DNA of 23,421 nt from Phenylobacterium aquaticum (GTDB lineage Bacteria > Pseudomonadota > Alphaproteobacteria > Caulobacterales > Caulobacteraceae), in the NCBI RefSeq assembly GCF_947378715.1, contig NZ_CANCLE010000052.1:1-23421 (forward strand). The letters run 5' to 3'. The position numbers were made by a program, and so were the translations under genes. Below, piece by piece: positions 1-7,297 of the stretch (the stretch's first letter is position 1; each line of letters starts with the position of its first letter). The notes beneath the pieces are model-generated. The model was not told where the DNA came from, did not search any database, and was given only the letters and a program-made list of their open reading frames with translations.

Positions 1-1635
1 CAGCTCGCGCTCCAGGGAGCGCACGCCGGCTTCGCGGGTGTAGTAGCGGATCAGATCGCGGATCGCGTTGTCCGGCACCACCAGCTCGGCGTCCGTCAAA
101 CCGTGGTTCGACAGCAGCTTAGGCATCAGGTGACTCTTGGCGATCTGGATCTTCTCGTCCTCGGTGTAGCCGGGGATGCGGATGATCTCCATGCGGTCCA
201 GCAGGGGCTGGGGCATGTTGAGGCTGTTGGCCGTGGTGACGAACATCACCGGCGACAGGTCGTAGTCGACCTCCAGATAGTGGTCGGCGAAGGTCGAGTT
301 CTGCGCCGGATCCAGCACTTCGAGCAGGGCCGAGGACGGGTCGCCGCGATAGTCGGAGCCCATCTTGTCGATCTCATCCAGCAGGAAGAAGGCGTTGGTC
401 GACTTGGCCTTCTTCATGGACTGGATGACCTTGCCCGGCATGGAGCCGATATAGGTCCGGCGGTGGCCGCGGATCTCAGCCTCGTCGCGCACCCCGCCCA
501 GGGAGACGCGCACGAATTCCCGGCCCGTGGCCTCGGCGATCGACTTGCCCAGCGAGGTTTTGCCGACGCCAGGCGGGCCGACCAGGCAGAGAATCGGGCC
601 CTTCAGGGCGCCGGTCCGGGCCTGCACGGCCAGGTACTCCAGGATCCGCTCCTTGACCTTGTCCAGGCCATAGTGGTCGCGGTCGAGGGTCTCCTCGGCC
701 TTCACCAGATCGATCGGCTTGGTCTTGGCCTTGCCCCACGGGATCGACAGCAGCCAGTCCAGATAGTTGCGGACCACGGTCGATTCCGCAGACATCGGGC
801 TCATGTTGCGCAGCTTCTTCAGCTCGCCGTCGGCCTTGGTGCGGGCCTCCTTGGAGAGCTTGGTCTTCTTGATGCGCTTCTCCAGGTCGATCAGCTCGTC
901 GCGCTGATCGTCCTGCTCGCCCAGCTCGCGCTGGATCGCCTTCATCTGTTCGTTCAGATAGTACTCGCGCTGGGTCTTCTCCATCTGCCGCTTCACGCGG
1001 TTGCGGATCTTCTTCTCGGTCTGCATGACCGAGATCTCGCCCTCCATCAGGGCGTAGACCTTCTCCAGGCGCTTCACGACATTGAAGATCTCAAGCAGGT
1101 TCTGCTTCTCGCCGATCTTCACCGACAGATGGCTGGCGATGCGGTCGGCCAGCTCCCCGGGGCTGTCGACCTGCGGCATGGAGGCGAGCGCCTCCGGCGG
1201 GACCTTCTTGTTGAGCTTCACATAGTTTTCGAACTGCTCGACCACCGCCCGCGACAGCGCCTCGGCCTCGGCCGAGCCGGCGCCGTCCTCGGTGACATAG
1301 GCGATCTCGGCCTCGTAGTACTCTTCCTGGTCGGTGAACTTGGCTATGCCGGCGCGGGCCTTGCCCTCGACCAACACCTTCACCGTGCCGTCGGGCAGCT
1401 TCAGGAGCTGCAGGACGCTCGCCACCACGCCGACGTCATAGATGGCGCTGGGCGACGGATCGTCGTCGTCCTTGTCCTTCTGGGTGGCCAGCAGGATCTG
1501 CTTGCCGGGGGTCTTCATCGCTTCTTCGAGCGCACGCACAGACTTCTCGCGGCCCACGAAGAGCGGCACCGGCTGATGCGGGAACACCACGATGTCCCGC
1601 AGCGGAAGAATGGGCAGGGTCTTTATGTCGGTCAT
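1..1635 (-). CDS. lon: Lon ATP-dependent protease, N-terminal 545 residues (cut by window edge)
   Basis: Lon is a cytoplasmic AAA+ serine protease that degrades misfolded proteins and, in Caulobacter, regulators such as DnaA and CcrM (known for the family). The frame is open from ATG 1635 to the window edge, giving 545 residues. Visible parts are the N-terminal substrate domain (TDIKTLPILPLRDIVVFPHQ), a long charged helical region, Walker A GPPGVGKT at 353-360, and Walker B FFLLDEID at 416-423. The reading frame ends in the sensor region (REAGVRSLEREL). The Ser/Lys protease domain, about 250 residues in a normal ~800-aa Lon, lies outside the window. An AGGAG lies 12 nt before the start, which is rather far. 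Lon is downstream of clpX on the same strand, separated by a terminator and its own promoter candidate, so it is probably transcribed independently. Confidence 0.97.
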   Translation of the reverse strand, partial: MTDIKTLPILPLRDIVVFPHQPVPLFVGREKSVRALEEAMKTPGKQILLATQKDKDDDDPSPSAIYDVGVVASVLQLLKLPDGTVKVLVEGKARAGIAKFTDQEEYYEAEIAYVTEDGAGSAEAEALSRAVVEQFENYVKLNKKVPPEALASMPQVDSPGELADRIASHLSVKIGEKQNLLEIFNVVKRLEKVYALMEGEISVMQTEKKIRNRVKRQMEKTQREYYLNEQMKAIQRELGEQDDQRDELIDLEKRIKKTKLSKEARTKADGELKKLRNMSPMSAESTVVRNYLDWLLSIPWGKAKTKPIDLVKAEETLDRDHYGLDKVKERILEYLAVQARTGALKGPILCLVGPPGVGKTSLGKSIAEATGREFVRVSLGGVRDEAEIRGHRRTYIGSMPGKVIQSMKKAKSTNAFFLLDEIDKMGSDYRGDPSSALLEVLDPAQNSTFADHYLEVDYDLSPVMFVTTANSLNMPQPLLDRMEIIRIPGYTEDEKIQIAKSHLMPKLLSNHGLTDAELVVPDNAIRDLIRYYTREAGVRSLEREL

Positions 1636-1763
1636 GTCGTCATCAACTCCTGGCCGGGCCCCCTCACAAAGCGAAGCGCGACCTTTAGCCGGACCGCGGT
1701 CACATCAGACGATGCGTCTGAGTCGGACGGCCCGTCCGCCCTGCCGGGCGGTCTGTCAGGTCA

Positions 1764-1794
1764 TTTATGTGGACGCTTTGGACGCCTATTCAAG
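1764..1794 (-). promoter_or_regulatory. Candidate sigma-32 (heat-shock) promoter of lon
   Basis: On the minus strand CTTGAA (1794-1789) is followed after 16 nt by CCACATAAA (1772-1764). This resembles the RpoH consensus CTTGAA / CCCCATnTA. It lies about 130 nt before the lon ATG in the 312-bp clpX-lon gap, downstream of the clpX terminator. lon is a heat-shock gene in many proteobacteria. The assignment rests on motif match and position only. Confidence 0.5.
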
Positions 1795-1891
1795 TTGCCG
1801 GCAGCCTGCGCGGCGATCCGTCTACAAAGTATGACCCGTATGGTCGCCGCCTGTGGGCCAAAGGACGCGCTTCGCGCGCTCTTCGCTTACG

Positions 1892-1922
1892 AAAAAGCCC
1901 CGCGGATCGCTCCGCGGGGCTT
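1892..1922 (-). terminator. Intrinsic terminator of clpX
   Basis: Bases 1895-1906 and 1911-1922 form a perfect 12-bp GC-rich stem with a TCGC loop. On the minus strand it is followed by a run of Ts (1896-1892). It lies 26 nt past the clpX stop and so separates clpX from lon. Between it and lon I see only the promoter candidate. Confidence 0.85.
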
Positions 1923-1947
1923 GGATTTTCTGAGGTGCGGCTCGCGG

Positions 1948-3210
1948 TTAGGCGGCGCCGCCCTTGTCGCGGCGTTCGGCGTAGATGATCAGAGGCTGAG
2001 CGCGGCCATCGACCACCTCGGCGTTGACCACCACTTCCTCCACGCCGTCATAGGTCGGCAGCTCGTACATGGTGTCGAGCAGTATGCCCTCCAGGATCGA
2101 GCGCAGGCCGCGCGCGCCGGTCTTGCGCTGGATGGCGCGACGGGCGACGGCGTTCAGGGCGTCGTCGGTGAAGGTCAGGCCGATGTTCTCCATGTCGAAC
2201 AGGCGCTGGTACTGCTTGACGAAAGCGTTCTTCGGCTCCGTCAGGATCTTGACCAGGGCGGCGGTGTCCAGGTCGTCCAGGGTGGCGATCACCGGCAGAC
2301 GGCCGATGAATTCCGGGATCAGGCCGAAGCGCTGAAGGTCGTCCGGCTCCACCTGGCGGAAGATCTCGCCGGTGCGGCGGTCGTCCGGGTCGGTGACCTT
2401 GGCGCCGAAGCCGATCGAGGTGCCCTGCCCGCGCGCCGAGATGATCTTCTCGAGGCCCGAGAAGGCGCCGCCGCAGATGAACAGGATGTTGGTGGTGTCG
2501 ACCTGCAGGAACTCCTGCTGGGGATGCTTGCGCCCGCCCTGGGGCGGCACGGAGGCGACGGTGCCTTCCATGATCTTCAGCAGGGCCTGCTGCACGCCCT
2601 CGCCCGACACGTCGCGGGTGATCGAGGGGTTGTCGGACTTGCGGCTGATCTTGTCGACTTCGTCGATGTAGACGATGCCGCGTTGAGCGCGCTCGACATT
2701 ATAGTCGGCGGCCTGGAGCAGCTTGAGGATGATATTTTCGACGTCCTCGCCGACATAGCCGGCTTCGGTGAGGGTCGTGGCGTCGGCGACGGTGAACGGC
2801 ACGTCGATGATTCGGGCCAAGGTCTGGGCCAGCAGGGTCTTGCCGGTGCCGGTCGGACCGATCAGCAGGATGTTGGCCTTGCCCAGCTCGACGTCGTTGT
2901 TCTTCGCGGCGTGGTTGAGGCGCTTATAGTGGTTGTGAACCGCGACCGAGAGGACCTTCTTGGCGTGGTCCTGGCCGATGACATAGTCATCGAGGACCTC
3001 GCGGATTTCTTTCGGGGTCGGCACACCGTCCTTTGATTTAACAAAGGAAATCTTGTGCTCTTCGCGGATGATGTCCATGCACAGCTCAACGCATTCATCG
3101 CAGATGAACACGGTCGGGCCCGCAATCAGCTTGCGAACCTCGTGCTGGCTCTTGCCGCAGAAAGAGCAATAGAGGGTGCTCTTGGAATCTCCGCTCGCGG
3201 CCTTGGTCAT
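1948..3210 (-). CDS. clpX: ClpX, ATPase subunit of the ClpXP protease
   Basis: ClpX is a hexameric AAA+ unfoldase that recognises tagged or adaptor-bound substrates and threads them into ClpP. In Caulobacter this drives cell-cycle proteolysis, for example of CtrA (family knowledge). The protein is 420 aa, normal for ClpX. The N-terminal zinc-binding domain has Cys15, 18, 37 and 40. Walker A GPTGTGKT is at 118-125, the GYVG pore loop at 151-154, Walker B IVYIDEVD at 179-186, the ClpP-docking IGF loop at 266-268, and the sensor-2 GARGLR near the C-terminus. The ATG at 3210 is preceded by a weak purine-rich GAGTGAG. It is not adjacent to clpP: the divergent cicA unit lies between them, so the two subunits are transcribed separately. 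Confidence 0.98.
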   Translation of the reverse strand: MTKAASGDSKSTLYCSFCGKSQHEVRKLIAGPTVFICDECVELCMDIIREEHKISFVKSKDGVPTPKEIREVLDDYVIGQDHAKKVLSVAVHNHYKRLNHAAKNNDVELGKANILLIGPTGTGKTLLAQTLARIIDVPFTVADATTLTEAGYVGEDVENIILKLLQAADYNVERAQRGIVYIDEVDKISRKSDNPSITRDVSGEGVQQALLKIMEGTVASVPPQGGRKHPQQEFLQVDTTNILFICGGAFSGLEKIISARGQGTSIGFGAKVTDPDDRRTGEIFRQVEPDDLQRFGLIPEFIGRLPVIATLDDLDTAALVKILTEPKNAFVKQYQRLFDMENIGLTFTDDALNAVARRAIQRKTGARGLRSILEGILLDTMYELPTYDGVEEVVVNAEVVDGRAQPLIIYAERRDKGGAA

Positions 3211-3552
3211 GGTCGTTTCTCACTCTCTCGACGAGACCGGCGTAGGGCCAGACCGTCTTTCCCGGAGGCGTTTCCTGACGCCATTTATGCAGGATACGCG
3301 CCTTGGGTTGTCTAAACCTTGACATTCCCCGATCCGAGCCAGGATCACAAGCTTTTGGCCGGGTCCGGTGACAATTGGCAGCGGGGCGCCCAATGGCGGG
3401 CATGTCCGAATCCCTAGATGGGTGTGCGCCTAGACAGAACAAGACCAGGGCGGGGATAGCGCCCGAGACGCGACGCCTCGTCCCCGGAGGCCGACGCGCC
3501 AGGGGCGAGTTCGGTTGACGCACGCGTAGGGATACGCGCGCAAAGGGGTGAC
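3211..3552. promoter_or_regulatory. Divergent clpX / cicA intergenic region
   Basis: This 342-bp region holds the upstream sequences of clpX (leftward) and cicA (rightward), and I see no convincing gene. For cicA, TTGACG (3515-3520) followed after 10 nt by GGATACGC loosely resembles the Caulobacter housekeeping pattern, but it leaves a very short leader. A GAATC (GANTC, CcrM) site lies at 3408-3412. For clpX, a GTTTAGACAA box (minus 3317-3308) is identical to one upstream of glnB and could be a -10 region, though no good -35 accompanies it. No transcription start can be assigned firmly. Confidence 0.4.
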
Positions 3553-4221
3553 ATGAGACGGAAGAACAACCTGAGAGGTTCCGGAAGCCCGCCTTCCGAG
3601 TTCCTCGATGACCAGATCGAGGACGCCGGGGTCGTGGCTTTCGACTTCGACGGCACGATCACCGTACGCGACAGCTTCACCAGCTTCCTGAAGTGGCGGG
3701 CGGGACGGAGCCGCTACATGGCCGGCATGCTGCGCCTGGCGCCGGCCGGGCTGTCCTATCTGGGTCACCAGAACCGAGGCCGCATCAAGGCCGCCGCCAC
3801 CCGGGAGTTCCTGGCCGGGGTCAGCCGCGAGCAGTTGGAGAATGAGGCCAAGGCCTTCGCCCAGAACCTGGCGCCGCGCCTGTTGCGCGGGGACGCGCTG
3901 TCGACCTGGAAGCGCTGGCGCACCCGCAGGGCCAAGCTGGTGATCGTCACCGCCTCCCCCGACATCATCGTCGCCCCCTTCGCGCGGGGCCTGGGCGCCG
4001 ACGCCCTGATCGCCACCGAGCTGCATTTCGACGCCAATGACCGGGCGACGGGCGGCTTCTCCACCCCCAACTGCCGGGGCCAGGAAAAGGTCCGCCGGCT
4101 GCGGGAAATGTTCGGCGACGACCTGCAGCTGAAGGCCGCCTATGGCGACACCAGCGGCGACAAGGACATGCTGAAGATCGCCGACCATCGCGGCTATCGC
4201 GTCTTCAAGGATCGGCCCTGA
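3553..4221 (+). CDS. cicA: CicA, HAD-superfamily phosphatase/phosphotransferase
   Basis: This 222-aa HAD protein matches the position and type of CicA, known between clpP and clpX in Caulobacter, where its dosage affects growth and cell shape. The natural substrate is not settled to my knowledge. Motif I is DFDGT at 31-35 (nucleophile Asp31, acid/base Asp33). The motif II Thr133 lies in VIVTASPD, Lys179 in GQEK serves as motif III, and motif IV is GDTSGDKD at 198-205. The layout resembles the SerB/HAD-IB group with a helical cap between motifs I and II. ATG 3553 follows a good AGGGGTG ribosome site. It is first in a plus-strand unit with the MazG-like gene (4-nt gap) and the 84-aa gene. The symbol rests on synteny plus motifs. 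Confidence 0.88.
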   Translation: MRRKNNLRGSGSPPSEFLDDQIEDAGVVAFDFDGTITVRDSFTSFLKWRAGRSRYMAGMLRLAPAGLSYLGHQNRGRIKAAATREFLAGVSREQLENEAKAFAQNLAPRLLRGDALSTWKRWRTRRAKLVIVTASPDIIVAPFARGLGADALIATELHFDANDRATGGFSTPNCRGQEKVRRLREMFGDDLQLKAAYGDTSGDKDMLKIADHRGYRVFKDRP

Positions 4222-4225
4222 GGCC

Positions 4226-4624
4226 ATGGCCCGGATGCGCTTTCGGGTCGAAAAACTGATCCGCGACAAATTGCCCGAGATCATGCGCGACCAGGGCCTG
4301 GCGGTGTTCGACCGCCGGCTCGACGACGCGGCCTTCGACACCGCGCTTCGGGCCAAGCTGTTGGAGGAGGCCGCCGAGGCGGCGGAGTCGATGGGCGCCC
4401 GGGACCTGGCCGGCGAGCTGGCCGACCTCTGCGAAGTGATCCTGGCGCTGGGCGCCCTGCACGGCCTGACTCCGGCCGATGTCGAGGCGCGCCGCCTGGC
4501 CAAGCGCGAGGAGCGCGGCGGCTTCGACGACCGGGTCTATAACGCCGCCGTCGAGGCCGATGACGGCCTGCCGGCGGCGGACTACTATCTGGCCCGCCCG
4601 GAACAGTATCCCCGCGAGCCATGA
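4226..4624 (+). CDS. MazG-like nucleoside triphosphate pyrophosphohydrolase
   Basis: This is a 132-aa all-alpha NTP pyrophosphohydrolase of the MazG / phosphoribosyl-ATP pyrophosphohydrolase superfamily. It opens with the characteristic EKLIRDKLPEIM (9-20). It then carries the metal-binding pair EEAAE (47-51) and ELAD (64-67), the EExxE...ExxD pattern of the family. Such enzymes hydrolyse (d)NTPs or related nucleotides to the monophosphate plus PPi, often as house-cleaning; the substrate here cannot be told from sequence. The start lies 4 nt after the cicA stop. Met4 at 4235 is an alternative start with a better-spaced GAGG. The 3' end overlaps the next gene by ATGA, implying translational coupling. 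Confidence 0.82.
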   Translation: MARMRFRVEKLIRDKLPEIMRDQGLAVFDRRLDDAAFDTALRAKLLEEAAEAAESMGARDLAGELADLCEVILALGALHGLTPADVEARRLAKREERGGFDDRVYNAAVEADDGLPAADYYLARPEQYPREP

Positions 4625-4875
4625 AACACGCCACCGCCCAGGCTCTCGATCAACTGGAGCCGCTGATCGAGACCCTGCGCGCCCTGCCCGGCCTGAAGGA
4701 AAGGTCGCGCGGCGTATTCTATCGCAAGTCCAAGGCCTTCCTGCATTTCCACGAAGACCCCAAGGGCCTGTTCGCCGACCTGCGCGCCGGGGATGACTTC
4801 GAGCGTTTCGACGTGACCGAGGCGCCCGGCCGCCAGGCCCTGGTCGCCGCGACCGAGGCCGTGCTCAGGGCCTAG
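4621..4875 (+). CDS. Conserved small protein of unknown function (84 aa)
   Basis: I recognise no named domain in this 84-aa soluble protein. It has an N-terminal helical part (ATAQALDQLEPLIETLRALP), then a basic/aromatic patch GVFYRKSKAFLHFHEDP and GLFADLRAGDDFERFDV. This looks like a compact alpha/beta fold with a His/Asp-rich strand-turn (HFHEDP). I recall similar short proteins in other proteobacteria but no function. Its ATG overlaps the stop of the MazG-like gene (ATGA, 4621-4624), so it is very likely real and co-translated. It is the last gene of the cicA unit and is followed 10 nt later by a two-way terminator. Confidence 0.75.
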   Translation: MKHATAQALDQLEPLIETLRALPGLKERSRGVFYRKSKAFLHFHEDPKGLFADLRAGDDFERFDVTEAPGRQALVAATEAVLRA

Positions 4876-4885
4876 CCCCCAAAGC

Positions 4886-4919
4886 GAAAGGCGCCCGCCG
4901 TCGCCGGCGAGCGCCTTTC
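4886..4919. terminator. Bidirectional terminator between the cicA unit and clpP
   Basis: GAAAGGCGC (4886-4894) pairs with GCGCCTTTC (4911-4919), and an inner CGCCG/CGGCG stem closes a TCGC loop. A/T runs at both stem ends allow it to serve the plus-strand cicA unit and the minus-strand clpP, whose stop lies 37 bp to the right. Confidence 0.75.
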
Positions 4920-4955
4920 TGATATTCAATCCACGGGCCCGAAGGCCCACGACGC

Positions 4956-5570
4956 CTAGTCCTCAGCGCGCTTCTCGATGACCTGGTCGACCAGGCCCCA
5001 TTCCTTGGCTTCTTCGGCCGTCATGAAGGTGTCGCGGTCGAGTTTGTCCTCGACCTCCTCGAAGGTCCGGCCGGTGTGCTTGGCGTAGATCTCGTTCAGG
5101 CGGCGCTTGGTCTTGATGATGTCCTCGGCATGGCGCTCGATATCCGAGGCCTTGCCCGAATAGCCGCCCGAGGGCTGGTGGACCATGATGCGGGCGTTGG
5201 GCAGGGAGATGCGCTGACCGGCTTCGCCGGCCATCAGCAGGAACGAGCCCATGGAGGCCGCCATGCCCATGCACAGGGTCACGATCGGGCACTTCACGTA
5301 TTGCATGGTGTCGTAGATCGCCAGACCCGACGTCACCACCCCGCCCGGGGAGTTGATGTACATCTGGATCTCCTTCTTCGGGTTCTCCGCTTCCAGGTAC
5401 AGCAGCTGGGCGCAGATCAGCGCCGACATGCCGTCCTCGACGGGACCGTTCAGGAAGATCACGCGCTCCTTCAGGAGGCGGGAGAAAATATCAAAGGCGC
5501 GCTCGCCGCGGCTGGTCTGCTCGACCACCATGGGCACGAGATTCAGCGCGGTCGTTTGCGGGTCACGCAT
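4956..5570 (-). CDS. clpP: ClpP, proteolytic subunit of the Clp protease
   Basis: ClpP is the tetradecameric serine peptidase that degrades substrates unfolded by ClpX or ClpA. With the start at ATG 5570 the protein has 204 aa, typical of alphaproteobacterial ClpP, beginning MRDPQTTALNLVPMVVEQ. The catalytic triad is Ser106 in GMAASMGS, His131 in MVHQPSGG, and Asp180 in LDRDTFM, with the spacing expected from E. coli ClpP. The frame stays open to an ATG at 5657, adding 29 residues that do not resemble ClpP. I prefer 5570, which has GAAGGG 10 nt upstream. tig lies upstream on the same strand but is separated by a strong terminator. Confidence 0.97.
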   Translation of the reverse strand: MRDPQTTALNLVPMVVEQTSRGERAFDIFSRLLKERVIFLNGPVEDGMSALICAQLLYLEAENPKKEIQMYINSPGGVVTSGLAIYDTMQYVKCPIVTLCMGMAASMGSFLLMAGEAGQRISLPNARIMVHQPSGGYSGKASDIERHAEDIIKTKRRLNEIYAKHTGRTFEEVEDKLDRDTFMTAEEAKEWGLVDQVIEKRAED

Positions 5571-5594
5571 GGGGAGGAAGCCCTTCTCGATGGG

Positions 5595-5647
5595 GCGACC
5601 CGGAAAGGGAGTCGCTTTGTTCCCTCCCGATATCGCGTGCGGGAGGG
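5595..5647 (-). promoter_or_regulatory. Hairpins in the clpP upstream/leader region
   Basis: Two inverted repeats lie between the tig terminator and the clpP start. One is an 8-bp stem (5622-5629 with 5640-5647, CCCTCCCG/CGGGAGGG). The other is GCGAC/GTCGC (5595-5599 with 5611-5615). A weak promoter candidate (CTTGCA, then GATATC 18 nt later on the minus strand) overlaps the first stem. Whether the stems are transcribed is unknown. Confidence 0.3.
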
Positions 5648-5676
5648 TCGGTTGCAAGGTGACCCAGAGTCCTAAA

Positions 5677-5705
5677 GAAAATCCCTCCCCGATCCGGGGA
5701 GGGAT
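5677..5705 (-). terminator. Intrinsic terminator of tig
   Basis: Bases 5681-5691 pair perfectly with 5695-5705 (ATCCCTCCCCG / CGGGGAGGGAT) around a 3-nt loop. On the minus strand TTTTCTTT follows. It lies 33 nt past the tig stop. Confidence 0.85.
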
Positions 5706-5738
5706 TGATGTGTCACCGGGCCGGGTAGGGCCTCAGGG

Positions 5739-7097
5739 TCAGGCCGAATAACCTTCCGGCATGTCGTCTTCCTTGAGCAGGTCATCCTTGGAGACCTTCT
5801 CGTCGGCGACGGTGGCCTGGCCGAGGATCAGGTCGACGACCTTGTCCTCGAAGATCGGGGCGCGAAGCTGGGCCTGGGCCTGCGGGTTCTGGCGGAAGAA
5901 GTCGAAGATCTGCTGGGCCTGCGGGCCATAGCGCATGGCCTCGGCGCGCATGGCCTCGGCCAGTTCCTGCTCGGTGACCTGGACATTGTTGGTCCGGCCG
6001 ATCTCGGCCAGCACCAGACCCAGACGCACGCGGCGCTCGGCGATCTTGCGGTATTCGCCCTGCAGGGTGTCGTCCGACTTGTCGGCGTCTTCCGGCGGCA
6101 GGCCGCCACGTTCCTTGTCCTGCTGAACCTGGGTCCAGATCTGGGCGAACTCGGCTTCGACCATCTTGGGCGGCAGGGGGAAGTCGTGCTTCTCGTCGAG
6201 CACGTCGAGCAGGGCGCGCTTCAGCTTGAAGCGCGAGGCGCCGGCGTACTGGCCTTCCAGATTGGTCTTCAGCAGTTCCTTGAGCTTCTCAAGGTTTTCG
6301 ATGCCGAGGCGCTCGGCCAGGGCGTCGTCGAGCTTGGATTCGACCGGCGCCTTCACTTCCTTGACCGTGACTGCAAACTCGGCGGCTTTGCCGGCCAGCT
6401 CGGCGGCCTGGTATTGTTCAGGGAAGGTCACCTTGACGACGACTTCGTCGGCCGGCTTGGCGCCGATCAGCTGTTCCTCGAAGCCCGGGATGAACTGGCC
6501 CGAGCCCAGAGTCAGCTCGGCGTCGGTGGCCGCGCCGCCGTCGAAGGCCACGCCGTCGACCGTGCCCAGGAAGTCGATGACCAGGAGGTCGCCGTCCTTG
6601 GCCTTGAGCGACTTGCCCTTGCGGGGCTCGTAGGTGCGGTTCTGCTTGGCAAGCTCGGCCACGGCCTCGTCGACCTCGGCCTCCGTGGGCTCATAGACCG
6701 GACGGGTCAGGGAGATCTTGGTGAGGTCGGTCGGCTCGAACTCCGGCATGATCTCGATGGCGAGTTCATAGGAGAGGTCGGCCTTGCCGTCGACGACGGC
6801 CTGCATGTCGCCGTCCGGCTTCAGATCCGGATCGCCGGCGGGACGGATCTTGTGATCCTCGAAGACCTTCTGAGTGGTCTCGTTGATCGCCGCCTCGACC
6901 ACTTCGCTCATCAGCGATTTGCCGAACATGCGACGCACATGGGCCGCAGGGACCTTGCCGGGACGGAATCCCTTGATGTTGAGGGTGGGCGTGATCTCGG
7001 CGATCCGCGCCTCCAGACGTTCGGTCAGGTCCGCGACGGGGACGGTCACGCCGTAGACGCGGCTAAGGCCTTCGCCAGACTTTTCAACGATCTGCAT
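5739..7097 (-). CDS. tig: Trigger factor, ribosome-associated chaperone/prolyl isomerase
   Basis: Trigger factor binds at the ribosomal exit tunnel, shields nascent chains and has peptidyl-prolyl isomerase activity. With the start at ATG 7097 the protein is 452 aa and begins MQIVEKSGEGLSRVYGV. The ribosome-docking loop GFRPGKVP is at 43-50. The FKBP-like PPIase domain occupies about 155-240, starting KAKDGDLLVIDFLGTVDG and including GSGQFIPGFEEQLIGAK. The helical C-terminal chaperone arms fill the rest. An ATG two codons upstream (7103) is an equal alternative, and a longer frame to 7130 adds non-family residues. tig - clpP - clpX - lon is a conserved proteostasis neighbourhood; here each gene has its own terminator or promoter signals. 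Confidence 0.97.
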   Translation of the reverse strand: MQIVEKSGEGLSRVYGVTVPVADLTERLEARIAEITPTLNIKGFRPGKVPAAHVRRMFGKSLMSEVVEAAINETTQKVFEDHKIRPAGDPDLKPDGDMQAVVDGKADLSYELAIEIMPEFEPTDLTKISLTRPVYEPTEAEVDEAVAELAKQNRTYEPRKGKSLKAKDGDLLVIDFLGTVDGVAFDGGAATDAELTLGSGQFIPGFEEQLIGAKPADEVVVKVTFPEQYQAAELAGKAAEFAVTVKEVKAPVESKLDDALAERLGIENLEKLKELLKTNLEGQYAGASRFKLKRALLDVLDEKHDFPLPPKMVEAEFAQIWTQVQQDKERGGLPPEDADKSDDTLQGEYRKIAERRVRLGLVLAEIGRTNNVQVTEQELAEAMRAEAMRYGPQAQQIFDFFRQNPQAQAQLRAPIFEDKVVDLILGQATVADEKVSKDDLLKEDDMPEGYSA

Positions 7098-7170
7098 CGA
7101 CATTCTTGGATTTCTCGGACGCGGCGCCAAAGCGCCGTCTCGACGTCCGCCCTCGGCTTGAAAAGGTGAG

Positions 7171-7192
7171 CGCCGCCAGGGGCCTGGCGGCG
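7171..7192 (-). other. Perfect palindromic hairpin in the tig leader
   Basis: CGCCGCCAGG and CCTGGCGGCG form a near-contiguous palindrome about 75 nt upstream of the tig start. There is no T-run directly after it on the minus strand. Further upstream a possible promoter (TTGGCC then ACATAA, minus strand, around 7230-7205) would place the hairpin in the tig 5' UTR. Confidence 0.4.
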
Positions 7193-7260
7193 AGCGGGCG
7201 CCCTTATGTCACGCGCCCCGCGCCGGGCCAAGCCCTAAGCGCGCCCATGTTTCAGCCGAT

Positions 7261-7290
7261 CCGAGGGGCCCCGATCACGGGGCCCCTCGG
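7261..7290 (-). terminator. GC-rich hairpin after the small secreted protein gene
   Basis: Bases 7261-7273 and 7278-7290 form a perfect 13-bp stem with an ATCA loop. It begins 7 nt past the stop of the small gene. It lacks a good T-run, so it may act as a terminator only weakly or protect the 3' end. Confidence 0.5.
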
Positions 7291-7297
7291 CGGGAGA

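Noticed and set aside
103..3036. 977-codon open frame on the plus strand
   Set aside because: It is antisense to lon and clpX. GC-rich coding strands leave long open antisense frames, and the composition (His/Gln/Leu/Asp-rich) is typical of such shadows.
5571..5657. 29-residue N-terminal extension of ClpP from ATG 5657
   Set aside because: It resembles no ClpP, and ATG 5570 gives the family-standard length. The extension overlaps upstream inverted repeats.
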